64,000 bases of DNA from a virus, in the IMG/VR virus record IMGVR_UViG_3300035661_000018, positions 45,520 through 109,519 of that record; one strand, 5' to 3'. How positions within the stretch are numbered: position 1 is the first letter of the stretch; each line of letters starts with the position of its first letter. Under the pieces are notes generated by a model. It was not told the DNA's origin. It did not search any database and saw only the letters and a program-made list of their open reading frames with translations. This document shows positions 1-7,163 of this stretch, piece by piece. The position numbers and the translations under genes are program-made.

Positions 1-35
1 GCGACGAAGTTGCTCATTAGTATCCGTTCGCCGAT

Positions 36-43
36 CATAAATA
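36..43 (+). promoter_or_regulatory. T4-type late promoter box
   Basis: CATAAATA box 27 bases before the start codon at 70. The same box recurs before many genes in this window and matches the T4 late consensus TATAAATA read by a gp55-type sigma factor. Confidence 0.7.
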
Positions 44-69
44 CCTAACACGCCTACAAGGACGACACC

Positions 70-672
70 ATGGGAACCACCTCCACAACGAAGTACATCA
101 AGCAGGTTGCTGGTGTATTGACAGAAGAAGCAGCACTAACAACCAGCGCCGGCGCTGGTGACGCACAAAAGATTCCAGCTCTGAACGCTTCCGGTGTGCT
201 GGATCCGTCAATCGTTAACGCAACGACCGCAAGCGCTGGTGTAGGTTCGTCGGGGCAGGTTGCTGCTCTTGATAGTTCTGGCCGCCTTGACATAACGATG
301 ATGCCGGTAGGCGTTGTTGCAGAAACAGCGTTGATCACTGCAAGTGAGGCACTTGCATCAGGTGACTACGTCAACGTGTGGAACAGCTCTGGTGCAAAGG
401 TTCGTAAAGCAGACGCCACGGTTGCTGGCAAGGAAGCAATGGGTTTCGTTCTTGCATCGGTTGGTAGCGGTTCTCCAGCAACTGTATACTTTGAAGGTAC
501 CAACACGGCTGTTTCTGGCCAGACAGCTGGCAATGTGTTCCTGTCAACAACGCCGGGCCAAGGCACATCAACACCTCCGTCTGGCTCTGGTAACGTTGTT
601 CAACCAATTGGTTTTGCTGTCAGCGCAACAGCCGTCAACTTTAACGCATCCCGTCCTGTAACGCTGGCCTAA
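70..672 (+). CDS. virion protein, tail-fibre/decoration type
   Basis: 200-residue protein rich in Ala, Ser, Thr, Val and Gly with almost no Cys or Lys, the composition of phage fibre or decoration proteins. An early segment reads PALNASGVLDPSIVN, a turn-rich pattern common at the start of fibre-like chains; the second half is beta-rich and ends VNFNASRPVTLA. It sits under a late promoter and is followed after one base by the next ORF, so 70-3632 looks like one late structural operon. Assigned by composition and context only; the exact virion position is unknown. Confidence 0.6.
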   Translation: MGTTSTTKYIKQVAGVLTEEAALTTSAGAGDAQKIPALNASGVLDPSIVNATTASAGVGSSGQVAALDSSGRLDITMMPVGVVAETALITASEALASGDYVNVWNSSGAKVRKADATVAGKEAMGFVLASVGSGSPATVYFEGTNTAVSGQTAGNVFLSTTPGQGTSTPPSGSGNVVQPIGFAVSATAVNFNASRPVTLA

Positions 673-673
673 C

Positions 674-874
674 ATGACAACAGCTAAGCCGATCATCGTT
701 GTCAATGGACAACTGCAGGAAATGTCGCCAACGATCCAGATTGATCCTATCAATCTGGGTGCCGGCACACCTGACGGCACGAAGTTCTTGCGCGATGATG
801 GTACGTTTGTCACGCCAACGGTGGTTGCGCTACCACCTAGTATTGCACGCACATTCATGATGATGGGGGCCTAA
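674..874 (+). CDS. small structural-operon protein
   Basis: 66 residues. The middle reads GAGTPDGTKFLRDDGTFV, a motif often seen in phage tail-fibre proteins just before a receptor-binding tip (GxPDGTKFLRxDGxW type). Its TAA overlaps the ATG of the next gene by one base (TAATG), which suggests translational coupling. Probably a small fibre or fibre-associated protein; family not certain. Confidence 0.5.
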   Translation: MTTAKPIIVVNGQLQEMSPTIQIDPINLGAGTPDGTKFLRDDGTFVTPTVVALPPSIARTFMMMGA

Positions 875-1203
875 TGGCTGACGCATTCAAAATTCTAGGC
901 CAAGCAATCCCCGCCGCTACGACGCTGACGGACGTGTATACCGTCACTACTGGCGCAATGGCAACCGTGTCCACGGTTACGTTCTGTAATCAATCAGCAA
1001 ACGCAACAACAGTACGCATGGCTGTAGCTGTTGCGGGAGCAGCAAACACACCTGCACAGTATGTCGTAATGGACGCCTCCGTTCGTGGCAACGACACTCT
1101 AACACTAACGATCGGGATGACTCTCGGATCAACTGACGTTCTGCGTGGTTATAGCGCTAACGGACAAGTGTCAATCAACGTTTTTGGTGTTGAGGTACAA
1201 TAA
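874..1203 (+). CDS. virion protein, beta-rich
   Basis: 109 residues, Thr/Val/Ala-rich with a likely beta-sandwich pattern (LTDVYTVTTGAMATVSTVTFCNQS...). Resembles the small phage proteins of about 110 residues encoded next to tail fibres. Coupled at both ends: starts at the overlap with the gene before and its stop overlaps the start at 1203. Function inferred from position only. Confidence 0.5.
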   Translation: MADAFKILGQAIPAATTLTDVYTVTTGAMATVSTVTFCNQSANATTVRMAVAVAGAANTPAQYVVMDASVRGNDTLTLTIGMTLGSTDVLRGYSANGQVSINVFGVEVQ

Positions 1204-2996
1204 TGTCCGCAGGATCAATCCTCAATCTGTCACCAAGTGAAGGCACCACAGGCCAAGCAGTTCCAGGAGTTGCTCAATTGTTGGGCTACTCCAGCGGCGG
1301 TACGTTAACAGGTGTTGCTGTTTCAGCCGGTCTGCCCGTATCACTAAACCAGATTTACTACCCCTCAAGCGCCGCCAACAGCAGCACCGTCCAGCTCGCA
1401 GCAGGCGCCTCATTCACAGGCTCAATTGAAACGATCCTGAGTCTCCAAGCGGCGCAGATTGAAATCGTTTGCGATCAACCGTACACTGTAACGATCAACC
1501 AGTACATCGATGCTGCAGGAACGAAGCTGTCGAGCACAGACGTGTTCACTATTGGTGCAGGCGTACCGTTTTCTCAGAACGTAACGCTGCCAGGCAACTA
1601 CTTTAATTTGGTTGTAACAAACAATGGTGTTGTACCAACGACAACGCTGACGATTAACACCACGTTTGGTATCATGGATACGTTGCCGCGTACGCTTACG
1701 CTGCTTGGTAATGCTCGCGTCGCTCTGAATGAAGTTGGTGGCACTGCACTGACGCTTGGACAAAAGACGTCCGCGGGCTCCATTCCCGTCGTCCTCCCAT
1801 CGGATCAGGTCGTCATAGTACAAGACACAGACAGCTCCGTTGTGTACTCCGCAACGTTGAATGCTATCGGTTACGGTACGTCAATCGACACCTCAGGCGC
1901 AGGTGCTGTAACGTTCCAATTTGTCGGCTCCGGCTTCTGGAACATTGGAATTGAAGGTAGTAACAACAACACCAACTGGGCTCCCGTGTTGATCCAACGC
2001 CTGGACAGCAACACTCTGACAGAATATGTTGGTCATGCTGGCAACTTTGCCGTTAAGACCAGTACGCGCTACCTACGTCTGAACGTTCGCGCGATCGTTG
2101 GAACGGCTACAGTCACAGCAGTAGCCCGCAACACTGTGGGGCCAAGCCCGTCAGACTTGCTAGCTCTTGCTCTTGATTCAGAACACAACGTCCAAATGAA
2201 CGTCAACTTGGCATCCGGCCTAAAGACGGACGCTGTACAGGCGATGGTTCCGAGCGACGCCCCACTGCCAATCACGATTCAAGCAGCTGTCAACACGCCG
2301 TTCATCATTGACACGCAAGGTTACTCAACATTGCACTTGACCACTGCTGCTCTTGCAGGTGCACTAACGTGCTCCAACGATAAGGTTACGTGGTCTGCTT
2401 TGCAGGCTGTACCAATCGCAATTGCCGCACCAGTGAGTTCGATTGTGGCCAACACTGGTTACGTGATCAACTGCTCGGCACGATACATTCGTATCGTGCC
2501 GACGACTGCTGGTACAGCAGTCGGTTACCTGCGCGCCGCCGCTCCTGCCCTAACTACGTCAAACATCGCATTCGTTGGTAACTCACTGACCGCGTCGCCA
2601 GGCCTTGCCGGCGCATTTGCAGTTGGTGGCGGTACAGCTGCTGGCGCCGCTACATCAATGTACCCGGTTCTTGTAGGTGGTGTTGATACCGGCGCCCTCG
2701 TTCGTCGTCTCCTAACAGATACTGCAGGCCGTCTTGCTGTAGCAGCCGATCAGGTTGGCTCGGGTGTTCGCGCTCCAAGTACACAAACGTCATATTTGAA
2801 CGGTGCAGCACTAAATATACAGGACACGTCGCAGTTTGAAGGTCAATCATTCGTAGAACTGCTGGCTCAGATCCTCCTCGAACTGAGGATTATGAACCAG
2901 TATATGTATGATCTGCCAGAAACCCTACAGAGCGGTTATGGCTTTACCTCTGAACCGCAACACTTCCGTGCTGATACCACGGTATTCAACCTATAA
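1203..2996 (+). CDS. large virion structural protein
   Basis: 597-residue, Ser/Thr/Ala/Val-rich, low-Lys protein made of repeated beta-strand segments. It has no enzyme motif that I can see. Composition and place in the late operon point to a fibre, baseplate or capsid-surface protein. The last 60 residues (VELLAQILLELRIMNQYMYDLPE) are the only clearly helical part and could be an oligomerisation or attachment segment. An SD-like GGAGAG precedes the following gene. Confidence 0.55.
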   Translation: MSAGSILNLSPSEGTTGQAVPGVAQLLGYSSGGTLTGVAVSAGLPVSLNQIYYPSSAANSSTVQLAAGASFTGSIETILSLQAAQIEIVCDQPYTVTINQYIDAAGTKLSSTDVFTIGAGVPFSQNVTLPGNYFNLVVTNNGVVPTTTLTINTTFGIMDTLPRTLTLLGNARVALNEVGGTALTLGQKTSAGSIPVVLPSDQVVIVQDTDSSVVYSATLNAIGYGTSIDTSGAGAVTFQFVGSGFWNIGIEGSNNNTNWAPVLIQRLDSNTLTEYVGHAGNFAVKTSTRYLRLNVRAIVGTATVTAVARNTVGPSPSDLLALALDSEHNVQMNVNLASGLKTDAVQAMVPSDAPLPITIQAAVNTPFIIDTQGYSTLHLTTAALAGALTCSNDKVTWSALQAVPIAIAAPVSSIVANTGYVINCSARYIRIVPTTAGTAVGYLRAAAPALTTSNIAFVGNSLTASPGLAGAFAVGGGTAAGAATSMYPVLVGGVDTGALVRRLLTDTAGRLAVAADQVGSGVRAPSTQTSYLNGAALNIQDTSQFEGQSFVELLAQILLELRIMNQYMYDLPETLQSGYGFTSEPQHFRADTTVFNL

Positions 2997-3011
2997 CCCG
3001 GAGAGAAACTC

Positions 3012-3632
3012 ATGCTAGTACAATCACAAGTCGGTCCAGTAACAGCCGTTACTTCTATTTCAGCAGGTACCCAGCCGCCTCTGCGTGCTGGTCAGATGGG
3101 TGACGTTATCGTCTCCGAACTGCACGGCCGTTACTACGAAACCTCATATCGTCGCGCGCTGTACGCAGCTGCCAACCAGGCTGCCCAGGCAACAACTGTT
3201 GCTCTTGCAACAACCTACACTGGCCTCTGCTTGTCAAATCCTGCTGGCTCTACAGTCAACTTGGTACTGAATAAAGTTGGCCTCACACTGACTGTTGCTC
3301 CTGCCGCCGCCGCTTCGCTTGGCATCATGACTGGTTACAACAGCACAACCAACGTGACCCACACCACGCCTGTGACACCTCGTTCACAGTTCTTCGGTGC
3401 TGGTGCCGCTGGTATCGGGTTGGTTGATGCTGCCGCCACTCTACCAACCGCTCCCGTGGTCAACACGATGCTGATGGGTGGTTTCACAGCTGCCGCTCTG
3501 CCAAGCACTTCCCCAGCTCTAATCGACTTGGAAGGCTCGATCATTCTGCCTCCGGGCGCCTACGCTGCGATCTACACACTGACGGCCGTTACTGGTATGT
3601 TCAGCTTCCAGTGGGAAGAAGTTCCAATCTAA
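3012..3632 (+). CDS. virion structural protein
   Basis: 206 residues, Ala/Thr-rich, start set by an SD GGAGAG at about 3000. The stretch RYYETSYRRALYAAANQAAQAT is followed by beta-rich sequence and a hydrophobic end. It is the last gene of the 70-3632 operon; a strong terminator follows. Most likely a tail or fibre component; no specific family recognised. Confidence 0.55.
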   Translation: MLVQSQVGPVTAVTSISAGTQPPLRAGQMGDVIVSELHGRYYETSYRRALYAAANQAAQATTVALATTYTGLCLSNPAGSTVNLVLNKVGLTLTVAPAAAASLGIMTGYNSTTNVTHTTPVTPRSQFFGAGAAGIGLVDAAATLPTAPVVNTMLMGGFTAAALPSTSPALIDLEGSIILPPGAYAAIYTLTAVTGMFSFQWEEVPI

Positions 3633-3653
3633 TCGTACGTTGGTTAGACGAAG

Positions 3654-3677
3654 AAAAAGGGCCATATGGCCCTTTTT
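3654..3677. terminator. rho-independent terminator, bidirectional
   Basis: Perfect inverted repeat AAAAAGGGCCAT/ATGGCCCTTTTT. It closes the structural operon on the plus strand and can also end the minus-strand genes 3682-4567. Confidence 0.9.
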
Positions 3678-3681
3678 CTGT

Positions 3682-3768
3682 TTATATCATCGCCCACAGT
3701 TTCATCCCGTTGTCTATCATCGCTTCTTGGATCTCGTTCAGATCTTTTCCTTGGTCAGCACAGGACAT
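3682..3768 (-). CDS. tiny ORF, C-terminal relative of the LRR gene
   Basis: 28 residues, overlaps the ORF before it. Its end (LNEIQEAMIDNGMKLWAMI) is similar to the end of the protein at 3941-4567 (INQFQEELLDAGMKAQARL), so it looks like a duplicated or decayed C-terminal piece. Too short to be sure that it is translated on its own. Confidence 0.4.
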   Translation of the reverse strand: MSCADQGKDLNEIQEAMIDNGMKLWAMI

Positions 3769-3877
3769 GGTTTGGGCGATTACCCAGATGCACGCTGCCG
3801 TCGATATCAAGCATCCGGTCTTCACGAACCTTAACTTTGATGTAGAACCCATCATCTTTGCACCGTTGCAGAGCCAT
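3755..3877 (-). CDS. small ORF in the minus-strand LRR cluster
   Basis: 40 residues (starts MALQRCKDDGFYIKV). It overlaps both neighbouring tiny ORFs in other frames. The three ORFs 3682-3944 could be pieces of one frameshifted gene. The residue pattern looks coding (balanced charge, alternating strand pattern), but no family is recognised. Confidence 0.4.
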   Translation of the reverse strand: MALQRCKDDGFYIKVKVREDRMLDIDGSVHLGNRPNHVLC

Positions 3878-3944
3878 CTTTTTTGTATTGATCGAATGGG
3901 ATTTCTGGCTCCAGGTTGGCTAGTTTAATTTTGTGGAGTTTCAT
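3852..3944 (-). CDS. small ORF coupled to the LRR gene
   Basis: 30 residues (starts MKLHKIKLANLEPEIPFDQY). Its ATG overlaps the TGA of 3941-4567 as ATGA, the usual coupling signal in this genome. It may continue into the next frame at 3877 if a base is missing. Function unknown. Confidence 0.4.
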   Translation of the reverse strand: MKLHKIKLANLEPEIPFDQYKKDGSATVQR

Positions 3945-4567
3945 AGTCGCGCCTGCGCTTTCATCCCTGCATCCAGTAGTTCTTCTTGGAATTGATTGAT
4001 GTCATGGTGTGAGACGTCAAAGTTGATGTTGCGTTTTGACCGCACAATGTGTACTGATGAAATTCCTGGGATTAGTGCTAGCCCAAGGATGTTGGTCATA
4101 TTAGGAGACAAGTATACTCCCTCCTTGACTACGAGGGCCTTGTGCGTCTTGTGAATGCCAGACAATGACTGGATATTCTCTAGGTACATCAGATTCAGGA
4201 ACCTCCCAATCTTCGTTGGCATGTGCTCCAACGAAGTCAGCTTAGGATTATACTTGATGGATAGCATGCCGCCAACTTGTGAAGGTGCAAATGCCAAAGT
4301 CGTCAGCTGACGACTCATAGACATGTCACCACCAACCACAGATGGAGCTCCCCTCAACGTTGTCAGATAAGAGCAGTAGAAGTTACCTGTCACAATGCCA
4401 AATTGCACAGGTAACACACTTTCGTCGTAGCTGATACTACCATTAACGTGAACAATCCCGTCCTTATCAGCGTTCCATTGACCGGCAATGTTGAACCGAT
4501 CCATCACTCTATCGAGGTCCCCAGGGAACGTTGCAGACGTTGAATCAAGAATTTCGGTTAAGCGCAT
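3941..4567 (-). CDS. leucine-rich-repeat-like phage protein
   Basis: 208 residues. The middle (about 50-140) has several turns of the phage LRR type, with pieces such as FYCSYLTTLRGAPSVVGGD and KYNPKLTSLEHMPTKIG. This corresponds to the GGDFxCSxNxLTSLEGAP repeats found in many large myoviruses. No signal peptide. The role of these proteins is unknown; the fold suggests binding to another protein. A late box on the minus strand lies at 4588-4595 and an SD AGAAGGA precedes the ATG. The convergent terminator at 3654 ends the unit. Confidence 0.65.
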   Translation of the reverse strand: MRLTEILDSTSATFPGDLDRVMDRFNIAGQWNADKDGIVHVNGSISYDESVLPVQFGIVTGNFYCSYLTTLRGAPSVVGGDMSMSRQLTTLAFAPSQVGGMLSIKYNPKLTSLEHMPTKIGRFLNLMYLENIQSLSGIHKTHKALVVKEGVYLSPNMTNILGLALIPGISSVHIVRSKRNINFDVSHHDINQFQEELLDAGMKAQARL

Positions 4568-4587
4568 AGCAATCCTTCTTTCAAGTT

Positions 4588-4595
4588 ATTTATCT
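4588..4595 (-). promoter_or_regulatory. T4-type late promoter box
   Basis: GATAAATA on the minus strand, about 22 bases before the start of the LRR gene. Confidence 0.65.
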
Positions 4596-4678
4596 GACCC
4601 CGTTGACTCAATAGGCTAAGTGACGGATAGTCAACGAACTGATTTCAACATCGCGATTGCAACTTTTCTTGCAGTTGC

Positions 4679-4686
4679 CATAAATA
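4679..4686 (+). promoter_or_regulatory. T4-type late promoter box
   Basis: CATAAATA upstream of the short ORF 4731-4811 and its terminator. This gives a complete small late transcription unit of about 170 bases. Confidence 0.65.
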
Positions 4687-4730
4687 CCCATACAGACAAT
4701 CACGTCTACCAAATACAAGAGTTACACGAA

Positions 4731-4811
4731 ATGTTCACCACAACTGTTATCACCGTCAAGGTCGTGACAAATGCGATTAAAAATTCGCAGGGGACTCTTC
4801 GTACCAATTAA
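4731..4811 (+). CDS. 26-residue ORF of a small late transcript
   Basis: ATG to TAA, product starts MFTTTVITVKVVTNAIK. Flanked by a late promoter box and a strong terminator, so a short transcript is expected. Only a weak SD (AAGAG) is present. It could instead be a non-coding RNA. A longer GTG-started frame from 4620 crosses the promoter and is less likely. Confidence 0.4.
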   Translation: MFTTTVITVKVVTNAIKNSQGTLRTN

Positions 4812-4833
4812 GCATCTGCTAATTAACACAAGA

Positions 4834-4866
4834 GCCCCGCAGAACTAGTTTCTCCGGGGCTTTTTT
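4834..4866 (+). terminator. rho-independent terminator
   Basis: GCCCCG/CGGGGC stem with a 15-base loop followed by a run of six T. It separates the small late unit from the tRNA array. Confidence 0.85.
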
Positions 4867-4969
4867 GTTAGTTTGTCGAAATTGAAACCAGCTCGATTCC
4901 GCGCGTCAACATGCGAACCGCGGCAGCATTTCAACCAGATACTGTTCTTTTACAATTTGCGCACGTTTT

Positions 4970-5040
4970 GGGCTTGAAGCTTTAAGGTGAAGCAGCGGAC
5001 TTTTAATCCGCAGAAGAGGGGTCAGTACCCTCCAGGCCTA
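4970..5040 (+). tRNA. tRNA-Lys(TTT)
   Basis: Acceptor GGGCTTG/CAGGCCT, D stem GCTT/AAGC, anticodon arm GCGGA-CTTTTAA-TCCGC (anticodon TTT) and T stem GAGGG/CCCTC. T loop GTCAGTA is atypical. No encoded CCA. Confidence 0.75.
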
Positions 5041-5045
5041 CAAAT

Positions 5046-5154
5046 GTGTCTATTGCTCCGTCCGGGCTGGCTTGGTGAAGGCCTCTGACTGTTAATCAGA
5101 AGGATGCAGAAAATGCATGCGAGGATCGTAACCTCGGGACGGAGCAATAGACAC
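5046..5154. repeat. 18-bp perfect inverted repeat enclosing a tRNA
   Basis: GTGTCTATTGCTCCGTCC at 5046-5063 pairs perfectly with 5137-5154. The inner 7 pairs are the acceptor stem of the enclosed tRNA, so the precursor would have an unbroken 18-bp helix that extends well past the mature ends. Confidence 0.85.
5057..5144 (+). tRNA. tRNA-like, anticodon GTT (Asn), long variable arm
   Basis: Acceptor TCCGTCC/GGACGGA, anticodon arm TCTGA-CTGTTAA-TCAGA (GTT), variable arm hairpin ATGCA-GAAAA-TGCAT and T arm CGAGG-ATCGTAA-CCTCG. A long variable arm is normal for Leu, Ser or bacterial Tyr tRNAs, not Asn. Five bases lie between acceptor and D stem instead of two. Confidence 0.6.
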
Positions 5155-5163
5155 TTAGACAAT

Positions 5164-5239
5164 TCCTCTTTAGCTCAGTTGGTAGAGCGTTGCACTGTTA
5201 ATGCAAATGTCGTTGGTTCGAACCCAGCAAGAGGAGCCA
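5164..5239 (+). tRNA. tRNA-Asn(GTT)
   Basis: Canonical cloverleaf: acceptor TCCTCTT/AAGAGGA, D stem GCTC/GAGC, anticodon arm TTGCA-CTGTTAA-TGCAA, T arm GTTGG-TTCGAAC-CCAGC, encoded CCA. Confidence 0.92.
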
Positions 5240-5244
5240 AATTT

Positions 5245-5318
5245 GGGATGCAAGCTTTAAGGTGAAGCAACTGGCTCTTACCCAGTAGAACTCGGTTCAA
5301 TACCGTGGCGTCCTACCA
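5245..5318 (+). tRNA. tRNA-Lys(CTT)
   Basis: Acceptor GGGATGC/GCGTCCT, the same D arm as the Lys(TTT) gene at 4970, anticodon arm ACTGG-CTCTTAC-CCAGT, T arm CTCGG-TTCAATA-CCGTG, encoded CCA. Probably a duplicate of 4970 that has diverged. Confidence 0.88.
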
Positions 5319-5319
5319 C

Positions 5320-5393
5320 TCTTCCGTTGGTGTAATTGGCAACACAGCTGGCTTTTACGCAGTCGTTCTCGAATCGTTGCCGAGGCGGAGGAC
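5320..5393 (+). tRNA. tRNA-like, anticodon TTT (Lys), degenerate
   Basis: Acceptor TCTTCCG/CGGAGGA pairs. The anticodon arm GCTGG-CTTTTAC-GCAGT has one G-G mismatch. The T arm has a 9-base loop. No CCA. It may be a decaying third Lys gene. Confidence 0.45.
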
Positions 5394-5435
5394 TTAGACG
5401 ATTATAGAACAACATAATATCTGGAGACGAAATAG

Positions 5436-5672
5436 ATGATTGGTGTCACGACCCTCTCGCGTGAAGAACGCGTTAAGCTGAAGAAGGCGCTCGAACGAAT
5501 CGAGGAAGAAGCAACGAAGACGTACGCGATCACACTAAAGATCGTCGTCAAGGAAACTCGCAGTGACGACCTTGCAGAACCGGGAAGTGCAGTTGACAGC
5601 ATTGTTGACGTGCTGCTACCTGGCTCTGAAAGGCTGGTCGTCCTCAACCTGACGTTCCCTGACGAAGAATAA
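5436..5672 (+). CDS. hypothetical protein inside the tRNA array
   Basis: 78 residues. A charged N-terminal helix (SREERVKLKKALERIEEEA) is followed by beta-type sequence that ends LVVLNLTFPDEE. Start supported by SD GGAGA eight bases upstream. Flanked directly by tRNA genes. Function unknown; the highly charged helix would suit a small nucleic-acid-binding or regulatory protein. Confidence 0.6.
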   Translation: MIGVTTLSREERVKLKKALERIEEEATKTYAITLKIVVKETRSDDLAEPGSAVDSIVDVLLPGSERLVVLNLTFPDEE

Positions 5673-5682
5673 CAGGACAAAT

Positions 5683-5754
5683 TACCGCGTAGCTCAGAAG
5701 TAGAGCAACACTCTTACAAAGTGAAGGTCGAGATTGCAAAATTCTCCGTGGCAA
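5683..5754 (+). tRNA. tRNA-Val(TAC)
   Basis: Acceptor TACCGCG/CGTGGCA with one mismatch, D stem GCTC/GAGC, anticodon loop CTTACAA (TAC) on a 4-bp stem, T arm GAGAT-TGCAAAA-TTCTC with an unusual loop. Probably functional but weak. Confidence 0.6.
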
Positions 5755-5760
5755 CAAAAT

Positions 5761-5834
5761 GGTCGCGTAGCTCAATTGGTAGAGCGTTCTCTTGATAGGG
5801 GGAATGGTTGTAGGTTCAACTCCTACCGTGGCCA
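5761..5834 (+). tRNA. tRNA-Ile(GAT)
   Basis: Acceptor GGTCGCG/CGTGGCC, D stem GCTC/GAGC, anticodon loop TTGATAG (GAT), T arm GTAGG-TTCAACT-CCTAC. No encoded CCA. Confidence 0.8.
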
Positions 5835-5841
5835 CAAATAT

Positions 5842-5913
5842 ACCCGCGTAATTCAGTGGTAGAATGCACGCTTGATAGGCGTGAGGTCGTAGGTTCAAGT
5901 CCTACCGTGGGTA
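5842..5913 (+). tRNA. tRNA-Ile(GAT), second copy
   Basis: Acceptor ACCCGCG/CGTGGGT, D stem ATTC/GAAT, anticodon arm CACGC-TTGATAG-GCGTG, T arm GTAGG-TTCAAGT-CCTAC. The anticodon and T arms nearly match those of 5761-5834, so this is a tandem duplication with compensating stem changes. Confidence 0.85.
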
Positions 5914-5948
5914 CAATGTTTAGGATACGGTACTATACCATATCGACT

Positions 5949-5976
5949 CATAAATAACTTCAGCACAGGAGTTAGC
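5949..5976 (+). promoter_or_regulatory. late promoter plus SD-hiding hairpin (homing-gene module)
   Basis: Late box CATAAATA at 5949-5956. Stem TAACTTC (5955-5961) pairs with GGAGTTA (5968-5974), which holds the SD of the HNH gene at 5977. A late start a few bases after the box would remove the 5' arm and free the SD. Same design as at 18796, 23580 and 29937. Confidence 0.7.
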
Positions 5977-6615
5977 ATGCAGTCTATGGAAATTATTCGT
6001 CAGGTGGAGATTGAGCGGCTTATTGAGGCATATGCTGAAACAGGGTCAATCGCAGGTGTGGGTCGAGTGATGGGAATATCTGTTAAGGCTCCATGTGTTC
6101 GCAAGCTAATAAAGCAGCGCCTGGCAGCAGCAAGCCCATCATTAATGAAGGAGCATTCCGCCCGCGGATCGTATAGCATTGAGCAAATAAGAGCTGCAGT
6201 AGCGAAATCGATCTGTATGTCAGAAGTGTTGCGAGAAATTGGATTAAGTACACATGGGTCTTGCGCTAATGTAATCAAGCGAATCATGAAAGAACACAAC
6301 ATTCTTTCAGATCACTTTGATCCTGCTTTGGCGCTTCGTAAAGGTAACGCTCGTAGATGGTCACCAGACGAAGTGTTTATCGAGCACAGCCCAATCCCAC
6401 GGGCCACTCTGCACACGCATGTTAAACGGCATAACGTAATTGGGACACCGGTGTGCAGTGAATGTGGAGTTGCAACTACTTACAATCGTAAGCCGATTTC
6501 TCTGACCGTTGACCATATAAACGGCGTTAGTGATGATAATCGAATAGAAAATCTAAGGTGGCTATGTCCAAATTGTCATTCACAGACGAGTACGTATTGT
6601 GGGAAGAACAAGTGA
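5977..6615 (+). CDS. HNH homing endonuclease, free-standing
   Basis: 212 residues. Residues 1-130 hold two helix-turn-helix-like DNA-binding segments (GVGRVMGISVKAPCVRKLI; SEVLREIGLSTHGSCANVI). The C-terminal 55 residues are an HNH/zinc domain: CSECG, then LTVDHINGVSDDNRIENLR, then CPNCHSQT, so the metal His/Asp and both CxxC pairs are present. Homolog of 18821-19462, with the same order of domains. It lies between tRNA genes, a usual landing place for such elements. Expression is probably limited to late infection by the hairpin upstream. Expected to cut a specific site in phage DNA lacking the insert. Confidence 0.85.
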   Translation: MQSMEIIRQVEIERLIEAYAETGSIAGVGRVMGISVKAPCVRKLIKQRLAAASPSLMKEHSARGSYSIEQIRAAVAKSICMSEVLREIGLSTHGSCANVIKRIMKEHNILSDHFDPALALRKGNARRWSPDEVFIEHSPIPRATLHTHVKRHNVIGTPVCSECGVATTYNRKPISLTVDHINGVSDDNRIENLRWLCPNCHSQTSTYCGKNK

Positions 6616-6643
6616 CGGTGTTTCTTGCAGAGAAGTAAAGAAC

Positions 6644-6716
6644 GGGCCTCTAGTATAGGGGATATTATGCCGTGCTTGCACCGCAGAGACCTAGGGTTCG
6701 ATTCCCTTCTCTCCTA
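6644..6716 (+). tRNA. tRNA-like, anticodon TGC (Ala), possibly D-armless
   Basis: Anticodon arm CCGTG-CTTGCAC-CGCAG and T arm TAGGG-TTCGATT-CCCTT are clear. In the full-length reading, GGGCCTC does not pair with CTCTCCT. A shorter fold from 6656 gives a 7-bp acceptor TAGGGGA/TCTCCTA with no D arm. Either a decayed gene or an odd mini-tRNA; compare 8514-8571. Confidence 0.45.
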
Positions 6717-6719
6717 CAA

Positions 6720-7163
6720 ATAAAAAAGACATGCACACGATGCAAGCAAGAAAAGCTTCTACAAGACTTCACACGAGACTCATCCCAAAAAGAAGGACAT
6801 TATTCTGCTTGTAAATTGTGCAAGCGTTTCACAGCCAGGATTCGTCATAAAGGTGATAATGTGGCGCAGGCGCGAAACAAGCTAAGAGTACAGCAAACAT
6901 CGCAGATGATTCGTGATAAAAAGTCTTCAGGATGCATTGTATGTGGTGAGCTTGAGCCAGTCTGCTTAGATTTACACCACACGGATCCAAGTAAGAAAGA
7001 CGTTGATCCAAACAAGCTGTGGAACCGTGTGTGGGATAAGTTCATGCAGGAGGCACAAAAGTGTATTGTCGTGTGTAGTAACTGTCACAAAAAGATTCAT
7101 GCAGGGATGATCGTCAGCCAGTGTGACGGGACTGCAACAATGTTAAGAGCTGATCAAGTGTAA
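6720..7163 (+). CDS. HNH endonuclease wedged between two tRNAs, no normal start
   Basis: About 147 residues. N-terminal zinc knuckle CTRCKQEK..DFTRD and CKLCKR, then a C-terminal HNH-type domain: CIVCGE, LDLHHTDPSKK, CSNCHKKIH. Typical relatives begin MKKTCxxC; here that place is ATA AAA AAG at 6720, so the start would be a rare AUA. The only upstream in-frame start (GTG 6672) lies inside the tRNA. The ORF begins 4 bases after tRNA 6644-6716 and its last 15 bases lie inside tRNA-Thr 7149. No SD seen. Domain call secure; expression doubtful. Confidence 0.65.
   Translation: MKKTCTRCKQEKLLQDFTRDSSQKEGHYSACKLCKRFTARIRHKGDNVAQARNKLRVQQTSQMIRDKKSSGCIVCGELEPVCLDLHHTDPSKKDVDPNKLWNRVWDKFMQEAQKCIVVCSNCHKKIHAGMIVSQCDGTATMLRADQV

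Noticed and set aside
4620-4730. GTG-started extension of the small ORF 4731-4811
   Set aside because: It would run through the late promoter box, so it would not be on the late transcript; no SD.
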